From: Halobacteriales archaeon QS_8_69_73
Lineage (GTDB): Archaea; Halobacteriota; Halobacteria; Halobacteriales; Haloarculaceae
Length of the DNA: 52,420 nucleotides
Assembly: GCA_003022945.1 (NCBI GenBank)
Contig: PXRZ01000037.1
Coordinates: 1 to 52,420, forward strand
Direction: 5' to 3'
The notes beneath the pieces are model-generated. The model made no database searches. It was not told the origin of the DNA and was given only the letters and a program-made list of their open reading frames with translations. This document shows, in pieces, positions 46,451-52,420 of the stretch; position 1 is the stretch's first letter; each line of letters opens with the position of its first letter. A program made the translations under genes and the position numbers.

Positions 46451-46950
46451 GCCGCCGCGTCGTGTTTAGTTACGCGAGAGCCGGTCACTCGGTCGACGTC
46501 GGGCGAGAGCTCGGACGGGGCTGACGGCAGCTCCGCCAGCTCGACATCGGTTTCGTCGAAGACGTCCGGCGTCTCGGCGACCGTCTGGAAGGTGCCGCGG
46601 TCGCCGACCCGGACGCTCACCGCCGACCGGGACGGTCCCTTCGGCTCGGCCGCCGGCATCCTCTCGAGGTCCGCGGCCAGGTACGACTCGCCGGACCGGT
46701 AGGTTAGCCCGATCGGCCCCTCGTCGACGCCCATCGGCTCGATGTCCTTCGGGGGCGTCGAATCCGAGATGGCCCGCACCTCCAGCAGCCCCGCCGACTC
46801 CAGATCGATCACGCGGATGCCGAAATCGGGGATTGCGTCGGCGGCCTCGACGGTGTGCTCGCAGATCGCCACTGGTTCCGTACGGTCCGCGATCCCGGCG
46901 GCGAAGCTGTCGAGCGCCCGCAGCGCTCGCTCCCCGTGGCCGCGTCTCAT
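46387..46950 (-). pseudogene. GAF-domain protein fragment
   Basis: 187 aa from the ATG at 46950. Reads like a haloarchaeal GAF sensor domain: AAGIADRTEPVAICEHTVEA, IPDFGIRVIDLE, VDEGPIGLTYRSGESYLAAD and FDETDVELAEL. GAF domains in this group normally continue LLxSHVSEAL and are part of a kinase or Bat regulator. Here the end turns into unrelated residues and overlaps the convergent nucleotidase gene. Probably a truncated remnant, perhaps with a frameshift near 46525. Confidence 0.5.
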
Positions 46951-47015
46951 CGCGTCCGGGGTAGGGCGGTCGCACTCGAATACCTGCGCCGCGTTCCGAG
47001 TCCCGAGTCGGCCGG

Positions 47016-48710
47016 TTAGGGGAACGGGTGGTGGGCCCGCTCCGGCCGGGGCTCGAAGCCGAGCGCGGCCGGCACCGTCTCGGCCCGCTCGCCGAAGTAC
47101 GGCTCGTCGGTGAACAGCGGCTGTGCGGCCGGGACGACGACCCGGACGGCCTCGAAGCCCAGCGCGTCGACGTCCCGGGGCGTCAGCCGGGCGCCGTAGG
47201 CGTCGAGGCCGGCCGTCTCGACCCGCTCGAGCAGGGCTTCCAACTCCGCCCGACCGTCCGGGATCGGGTCCGGGCCGACCGCCGCCGCCGGTAGCGTCGT
47301 CGCCGGGTCGACGAGCTCCTGGGCTGACTCCGGGAGGTCGGCGTACCGGCCGATGGCGCCGGACTCCTCGGCGGCCCGATCCGGCCCCATGCGGCGCAGC
47401 TCGAGCCAGTTCTGTATCGCCTCCGCCAGTGCCCCCCGGGCCGCCGCCGCCGGGTCCAGCGACGCCGACGACCCGGCCGCGAACCGCGGCCACGCGCCGT
47501 CGCGGTGGACGCAGGCCGCCACCACCGGCACGTCGACGTCCTGCGTGAGAAGCAGCGCCGTCGTCGACAGCCCCTCGCTGCCGGCCCGAGCGGCCAGCGT
47601 CTCGAACCCCTCGTCGTCGACGGCCAGCCCCGCTGGCTCGTCCGTCGAGTACCACGACAGCATCGCCGCGTCCCGCTCGAGGACCTCGTACAACCCCGAC
47701 AGCAGCGCCTCGACGCCGCCGTTGCCGAGCCCGAGCCCGGTCGTGATCGCCGGCCGTATCCGCCGCTCCGGCGGCGGGAAGACGACCAGCTCGGCCGGCA
47801 GCTGGACGGTCTCGCCCGACACGAGGTCCTCGGCGTCGTGCCAGGCGTCGACCGCCGCCGTCTCGACGGGGTCACCCGGCGCGACGAACCGCTCCGGCGG
47901 GACCGGCGACGCCGGCTCCCCGCGGAGGTCGTCGGTCCGGTAGACGGCCGCGGCGTACCGCTCCAGCGCCTCCCCGAGCGCCCGCATGAACGCCGGATCC
48001 CACTCGCGGGCGACGCCGGCGGCGTGGTCCGGCGGGTCGCCGTCGGCGAACGGCGCCGACGCGAGCGTCGACAGGTAGTACGGTACCGGAAACGACTCCG
48101 CCTCGCCGACCGCGGCGACCGGGCCGAGCCGCTCGTCGAGGGCCGCTTCCGCCGACGCGAGCGCCTCCGCCAGTGGCCGCTCGCCGTCGTCCGTCCGCAG
48201 CGACCGGTCGGGCGCCGGCGCGCAGTCGCAGAACGGAACCGGCAGCGGCCGGCGCCGGGCGTGCGGCATCTCGACGACGCCGCCGAGCAGCGACGACTCC
48301 CCGCCGCCGGCCAGCGCCGCCAGCTCCCGGCCGGCGACGGCGCCCGCGAACCGCACGGTCGCGGCCCCGGCGTCGCCGCCGTCGGTTTCGTCGCCGATCG
48401 CCTCGACCCGCCGGTGGAGGCAGTCGTAACACGCCGTCCCGGGTGCGTGTCCGGAGACGGCGGCGTCGACGCCGGCGACCGCCCGCCCGCCGATGCCGCC
48501 GACTTCGACGACGACGACCGGCGTCTCCGAGTTCCGGGCCGCCGTCGTCGCGCTCCGGAGGTCGTCGTCGACGCCGCCCGTGACGACGGCGACGTCCGTC
48601 CGACCGACGGCGCCCGGGTCAACCGGTCGTGCGTCGGTGTCAACGTCGTCGAGCGCCGCACGGACGGCCTCGACGGCGGGGCCGGCGCCGACCAGCCCGA
48701 CGGTCGTCAC
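47016..48710 (-). CDS. YcaO-type cyclodehydratase with E1-like N-terminal domain
   Basis: 564 aa. The first ~200 residues are a degenerate E1-like fold (TVGLVGAGPAVEAVRAALDD, and ACYDCLHRR, CDCAP as Cys sites), followed by a YcaO domain with REWDPAFMRALGEALERYAA, GLYEVLERDAAMLSWY and ALAEAIQNWLELRRMGPDR, which contain the ATP/Mg-binding Glu residues. The chain ends ERAHHPFP, like the Pro-rich C-terminus of azoline-forming enzymes. Predicted to make thiazoline/oxazoline in a peptide (TOMM) or thioamides. No precursor peptide, dehydrogenase or transporter is seen next to it. Confidence 0.88.
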   Translation of the reverse strand: MTTVGLVGAGPAVEAVRAALDDVDTDARPVDPGAVGRTDVAVVTGGVDDDLRSATTAARNSETPVVVVEVGGIGGRAVAGVDAAVSGHAPGTACYDCLHRRVEAIGDETDGGDAGAATVRFAGAVAGRELAALAGGGESSLLGGVVEMPHARRRPLPVPFCDCAPAPDRSLRTDDGERPLAEALASAEAALDERLGPVAAVGEAESFPVPYYLSTLASAPFADGDPPDHAAGVAREWDPAFMRALGEALERYAAAVYRTDDLRGEPASPVPPERFVAPGDPVETAAVDAWHDAEDLVSGETVQLPAELVVFPPPERRIRPAITTGLGLGNGGVEALLSGLYEVLERDAAMLSWYSTDEPAGLAVDDEGFETLAARAGSEGLSTTALLLTQDVDVPVVAACVHRDGAWPRFAAGSSASLDPAAAARGALAEAIQNWLELRRMGPDRAAEESGAIGRYADLPESAQELVDPATTLPAAAVGPDPIPDGRAELEALLERVETAGLDAYGARLTPRDVDALGFEAVRVVVPAAQPLFTDEPYFGERAETVPAALGFEPRPERAHHPFP

Positions 48711-48878
48711 CGCGACCGCCCCCGTCGTCGCGGCCGCGGCGCCGTCGCTCGCCGGCGTCCGTTCCGGCCGTCGTCCGTGCGGTCGCGTCGCGAGCCGGCC
48801 GGCGCGCGGAGTGGAAACGTCCTCACGGCAGCGGCTACGGGGGCGGCGTCGAAAAAACTGAAGATAATCCGTCGACCG
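48711..48878. other. Short intergenic region
   Basis: 168 bases of GC-rich sequence between ycaO start and tbsP stop. No gene or clear hairpin seen; the ycaO promoter should lie here, but no good TATA box is visible. Confidence 0.4.
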
Positions 48879-49688
48879 TTAGGCCGCGAGCATCGACTGG
48901 GCGACGCTGGCGAGCTGACCGTTGTCGGTCCCCTCGAGCCGCTCGTCGCCGAGCTTCAGCCGGAGGCGCGGCCGGCCCACGTCGATGGGGACCTTCTCGG
49001 TGTCGATGAGCCCCGTCTCCTCGAGACGGCTCTTGGTTCGCGAGAACGTGGCCTTCGAAGCGATGCCGATGTCCTCGCCCCACTTGGAGATGTCGTACAG
49101 CAGGTCCTCGTTCTTGGCGGCCACCAGAATGGAGATGGTCACCTCGTCGAGGCCGTCGCCGTCGCCCCGGGCGGTCTCCAGGGAGTCGAGCACGGAATCG
49201 AAGTCGTCGACGGTCGCCTCGCCGAGTTCGTCCTCCAGCGAGCCGCGAACCTGCGAGAGAGCGGGCGTCCGCAGATCGAACGCCTTGGCGTCGTCCCAGG
49301 CGGCGTCGATCCGGCCGTAAGCGCTGTCGACGAACGTCTCGTCGGTCGACGTCAGTCCTGCGGCACTGTCGCCGCCGTCGACGAGCGCGACGACCGTCGA
49401 GTCGGTGACGACGAGCGTGTTGGCGTCGGTCTCGGTGGCGCGGAACTCGAGTGTCCCGGCCTCGACGTGATCGGCGGCCGCGCTGGCGACGAGGAAGTCG
49501 TCGGTGACCGCCTTCAGCGTCTCCTCCGACGCCAGCAGCCGGACCGTCGGGCTATCGGCGTCGAGCACGTCGACGAGCTCTTCGATCGTCTCGTAGGTGG
49601 GGTTGATCAGGTACAGTTCCTCGTCCGCCGCCGAGAACGACTCCTCGAGGGCGGCGGCCAATGTATCAGCGACTACGTTCGTTTCCAT
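48879..49688 (-). CDS. tbsP: TbsP-family transcriptional regulator
   Basis: 269 aa from the ATG at 49688. An alpha/beta N-terminal sensor domain (LINPTYETIEELVDVLDADS, then TLVVTDSTVVALVDGG) and a C-terminal winged helix (ISKWGEDIGIASKATFSRTK, LEETGLID) that would bind DNA. TbsP of Haloferax volcanii acts with TrmB on glycolysis/gluconeogenesis genes such as gapII. Upstream TATTAAATACG (about 49713-49723) is a TATA box placing a near-leaderless start at 49688; the frame is open further upstream, but this start fits best. Confidence 0.85.
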   Translation of the reverse strand: METNVVADTLAAALEESFSAADEELYLINPTYETIEELVDVLDADSPTVRLLASEETLKAVTDDFLVASAAADHVEAGTLEFRATETDANTLVVTDSTVVALVDGGDSAAGLTSTDETFVDSAYGRIDAAWDDAKAFDLRTPALSQVRGSLEDELGEATVDDFDSVLDSLETARGDGDGLDEVTISILVAAKNEDLLYDISKWGEDIGIASKATFSRTKSRLEETGLIDTEKVPIDVGRPRLRLKLGDERLEGTDNGQLASVAQSMLAA

Positions 49689-49708
49689 TGTATTGGTATA
49701 ATGTTGAC

Positions 49709-49770
49709 CGACGTATTTAATATTAGCGACCGTTCGGCAACGAAATCCGACCGAGGGTTTAAATATATGT
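49709..49770 (-). promoter_or_regulatory. Promoter region of tbsP with two TATA-like boxes
   Basis: Minus-strand TATTAAATACG about 30 bases before the ATG, and ATATATTTAAACC at about 49757-49769 further upstream. Either could be used; two boxes could allow two transcripts. Confidence 0.55.
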
Positions 49771-49795
49771 TCCAAGCGCGCGGGAGAAACGTCAT

Positions 49796-51718
49796 CTAGT
49801 GTTCCGGCAGGTCGTCGACGAACTCGTCGGTCCAGTGGAGCCGGCCGTCGAAGCGGACCGGCGCGCTGTACCGTTCGAACAGCTCGCGGAGTCGCTCGCG
49901 GTCGAGCGTCGCCCGGGCGGTCGTCCCGGCCGCGCGCTCCCGGTCATCGAACGGGTCACGGTACCGGCGGCCGGCGGCGTCCGGCGCGGTCGCCTCGTAG
50001 CCGACCGCGAACCCGTCGTCGGCCCGCTCGAGCTCGAAGACACCGGCGTCGCCGCGCGGCGACCGGAGCCGCGCGGTGCCGTCGCCGACGACGACGTAGT
50101 CCTGGCCGGCGAGCACCTCGCCGCGGGCCAGCGCCATCGCGCGGTCGAAGGCGAAGCCGGCGGCCAGCAGCTCCGCGAACGCCGTCCCGACGGTCACCGC
50201 TTGCTCGTCGAGGACGGTCGTCAGCGTCACCGCCCCCGCCGTCGCCCCGCGCCGCACGAGGTCGTAGCCTTCGTGATAGGAGCCGCAGGCGTTGAGGAAG
50301 AACGACGCCGCCTCGCAGCCGTCGAGGTCGGCGGTCGCGAGGTGACCGTCGGGACAGACCAGTCCCTCCACCTCGCAGTGGCCGATGAAGTGGACGAGGT
50401 CGGTCGGCCGCTCGAACAGCGCCGCGAGTTCGGCGGTCGTCAGCCGCTCGCGGACGCGGACGTCGACGGACCGGCCGTCGAGCCGGCGCCGGTAGACCTC
50501 CGCGACGTCGCCCTCCGAGCGCATCGCCTCGTCGTTGCAGACCACCTCGACGTCGAAGCCGTCGCCGGCCGATCCCGGCTCGTCCCCCAGGAGGGTGAAC
50601 GCGTCGACCGGCGTCCCGTCGCCGCGCCAGGCGTGGAACCGGCTGTCGGCCAGCGTCGGGTCGACCGCCTCGACGCTGGCCGTCTCCCCGCGGAAGAATT
50701 CGTCGAGGCTCCGCTTTAACAGCGCCTGCGGGTCCAGCTCGGAGGCCTCGGCAGGGTAGACGGTGCTCAGCCGGTCCAGCAGGTACGGGAGATACCGGCC
50801 GTTCTCGACGTCGTCGTTCACGTAGGTGGCGAGCGGCCACGTCCCGCCGTAACTGCCGTCGTCGACGACGACCCGGAGCCGCTCGAGCGGCGTCGCCAAC
50901 CGGAGCCGGTCGGCGCCGTCGACGTCGACCGGCAGCGGCCCGCTCTCGCCGTCGACCGACCGGAGCGCGGTGTCGAGCCCGCAGAGGTCGCCGACCAGCC
51001 CGCCGACCGCCTCGGCGAACGCCGGCAGCGGCTCGAACTCGTAATCGAGGGCGTCGCCGCCGAGGGTCGGTGGCCCGGCCGTCGTCAGCAGGTCCGCGCC
51101 CAGGTAGTACGCAAGCGGCGCGGCGACGAGCACGGCGGTCGGGTCGGCCGGGACGGTCATCGTCGGCCGGTCGTCGTCCGGCTCGGGGTCAGCCGTCGCC
51201 CCCTCCTCGAGGACCACCTGCGGGGTCCGGGGCCGACGTCCGGGATGGGAGCGTCCGGGCCCCGCCGTCCGGTGGGTGCGGGCGGCGGCGGTCACCGCCG
51301 CCGCCAGCCCGGCCGGCGTCGGCGGCACCGTTACTGTCTCCCTCGGCGTCGGCGTCTCGCTGAACCCGACGGCCACGGACCGCGTCTCGGGAAAGCGGAG
51401 CCGCGGCCCCTCGGGACCGGCGTCGACGGACGCCGGACCCTCGAAGGCGACCCGCGTCTCGAGCGGTCCGTCGACGGTCAGCCGGTGAACGCCCGCGGCG
51501 AGCGTCCCCTCGGAGAGCGGTCGATCGTCGTCGCCGATCACGATGACGTCCCGCGCGGGGAGGCCGAGCTCCTCCGTCGTGCCGATCGCGGCCGCGTCGA
51601 CGCGGACGCCGAGCGCGGGCGGATCACCGCCCGGTCGCCAGCCCTCCGTGTCGAGGACGATGGCGTCCCGCTCCCCGAATCCGCAGAGGCGGTCGTCGGC
51701 CCCCGACCATTCGACCAT
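49796..51718 (-). CDS. CHAT-domain (caspase-like) peptidase
   Basis: 640 aa. The N-terminal ~150 residues form a beta-rich region (VHRLTVDGPLETRVAFEGPA). The C-terminal part from about 390 is a CHAT domain: LVHFIGHCEVEGLVCPDGHL holds catalytic His447 and FFLNACGSYHEGYDLVRRGA holds catalytic Cys478, the clan CD dyad. CHAT peptidases are often activated by partners to cleave targets in stress or phage defence. No partner is seen beside it; tbsP lies downstream on the same strand. No signal peptide. The target is unknown. Confidence 0.85.
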   Translation of the reverse strand: MVEWSGADDRLCGFGERDAIVLDTEGWRPGGDPPALGVRVDAAAIGTTEELGLPARDVIVIGDDDRPLSEGTLAAGVHRLTVDGPLETRVAFEGPASVDAGPEGPRLRFPETRSVAVGFSETPTPRETVTVPPTPAGLAAAVTAAARTHRTAGPGRSHPGRRPRTPQVVLEEGATADPEPDDDRPTMTVPADPTAVLVAAPLAYYLGADLLTTAGPPTLGGDALDYEFEPLPAFAEAVGGLVGDLCGLDTALRSVDGESGPLPVDVDGADRLRLATPLERLRVVVDDGSYGGTWPLATYVNDDVENGRYLPYLLDRLSTVYPAEASELDPQALLKRSLDEFFRGETASVEAVDPTLADSRFHAWRGDGTPVDAFTLLGDEPGSAGDGFDVEVVCNDEAMRSEGDVAEVYRRRLDGRSVDVRVRERLTTAELAALFERPTDLVHFIGHCEVEGLVCPDGHLATADLDGCEAASFFLNACGSYHEGYDLVRRGATAGAVTLTTVLDEQAVTVGTAFAELLAAGFAFDRAMALARGEVLAGQDYVVVGDGTARLRSPRGDAGVFELERADDGFAVGYEATAPDAAGRRYRDPFDDRERAAGTTARATLDRERLRELFERYSAPVRFDGRLHWTDEFVDDLPEH

Positions 51719-51849
51719 CTACCCGTCAGTACGGGGCCGACTGTATAGTACTGTTCCTCCGGCCGGGTCCGGTCGCACTCGGGTCGCGACGCCGGATGTT
51801 CTCGCCGGCAACGGGTAGATTCTTACTGTGCCCGCCCCCAGAAGAGGTA
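51719..51849. promoter_or_regulatory. Divergent promoter region between CHAT gene and glyA
   Basis: 131 bases. On the minus strand ACTATACAG (about 51743-51751) is a TATA-like box about 28 bases before the CHAT start. On the plus strand GGTAGATTCTTACTG (about 51814-51828) precedes the glyA ATG by about 30 bases; GAGG is close to the start. Confidence 0.45.
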
Positions 51850-52420
51850 TGAGTTACGACAGCGTCCGCGAGATCGACCCCGCGGCGGCCGACGCCCTCG
51901 AGGGCGAGCGCGACCGACAGGAAAACACCCTCGCGATGATCGCCTCCGAAAACCACGTCTCCGAGGCCGTACTCGAAGCCCAACGCTCGGAGCTGACCAA
52001 CAAGTACGCCGAGGGCTACCCCGGCGAGCGGTACTACGCCGGCTGCGAGCACGCCGACGAGATCGAGGAGCTGGCGATCGAACGCGCCCGACAGCTGTGG
52101 GGCGCCGACCACGTCAACGTCCAGCCGCACTCCGGCACCCAGGCCAACATGGGCGTCTATCTGGCAATGTTGGAGCCCGGCGACCGCATTTTGTCGCTAG
52201 AACTCGAACACGGCGGCCACCTGAGCCACGGCCACCCGGCGAACTTCACCGGCCAGACCTACGAGGTCGAACAGTACGAGGTCGATCCCGAGACGGGCTA
52301 TCTCGACTACGAGGGGCTCCACGAGCAGGCCGAGGCGTTCGACCCCGACATCATCGTCTCGGGCTACTCCGCCTACCCCCGGGAGGTGGAGTTCGACCGC
52401 ATCCAGGCGGCGGCCGACGC
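51850..52420 (+). CDS. glyA: Serine hydroxymethyltransferase, 3' part outside window
   Basis: The first 190 residues: EGERDRQENTLAMIASENHV, NKYAEGYPGERYYAGC, NVQPHSGTQANMGVYLAMLE, LELEHGGHLSHGHPANFTG and FDPDIIVSGYSAYPREVEF. These are the standard PLP-enzyme motifs of the family; the PLP lysine lies beyond the edge. Interconverts serine and glycine with one-carbon carrier. The start is a normal family N-terminus. Confidence 0.96.

Overview
The window is a chromosomal segment of a halophilic archaeon (class Halobacteria). The evidence is high GC, acidic proteins, TATA boxes 25-30 bases before start codons with almost no leader, twin-arginine-like lipoprotein signals, and many Halobacteria-only small protein families (DUF5793-, DUF5785-, DUF5816-, DUF7331-like, TbsP, dodecin). 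The genus cannot be fixed from the sequence.

Layout. 1-7964 (minus strand) holds two ATPase/membrane-platform gene pairs of the archaeal type IV pilus / type II secretion class, separated by tRNA-Gly and a Trm9-like methyltransferase. 8108-11872 is mixed and damaged: a shortened DUF5793 gene, an HNH protein, a CAP-domain exoprotein, a frameshifted Bat-type regulator, a DUF5785 gene and a DUF3179 pseudogene. 11999-17911 is a branched-chain amino-acid-type ABC system: the liv operon H-M-G-F on the minus strand faces a convergent binding-protein gene whose domain appears circularly permuted. 18077-21006 carries pgk, a GNAT gene, tRNA-Thr and small genes. 21032-22477 is a PAS histidine kinase. 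23196-30812 holds an acyl-CoA carboxylase set (biotin carboxylase/carrier, small subunit, carboxyltransferase) interrupted by a broken TnpB element, a broken histidine kinase and a Nudix gene. 30882-35912 carries an SNF-family transporter, an SDR, GDPD and sucCD. 35913-38693 is a decayed stretch with a terminator, an orphan TnpB-element end, a damaged PQQ propeller gene, a proline-rich membrane protein and a second DUF3179 remnant. 38744-41253 holds AlkA and three uncharacterised proteins. 41589-43545 is a lower-GC island with a DUF234 ATPase that ends at an array of tRNA-Val-tail repeats, followed by tRNA-Val. 43716-52420 holds an IscA-type protein, dodecin, small zinc proteins, a 5'-nucleotidase, a YcaO protein, tbsP, a CHAT protease and the start of glyA.

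Striking themes. (a) All three tRNA genes have partial copies of their own sequence in their flanks; downstream of tRNA-Val these form about 114-base modules, each with a tRNA tail copy, a variable hairpin and an inverted T-arm copy. (b) An unusual number of genes carry frameshifts or clean internal deletions, including both acyl-CoA carboxylase subunits. This is either real decay or an assembly problem and should be checked first against reads. (c) The two DUF3179 remnants are an N-terminal half (+ strand, 11.1-11.9 kb) and a C-terminal half (- strand, 38.3-38.7 kb), the arrangement expected if a ~27 kb inversion had split one gene. (d) The binding protein has its first strand and helix at the C-terminus.
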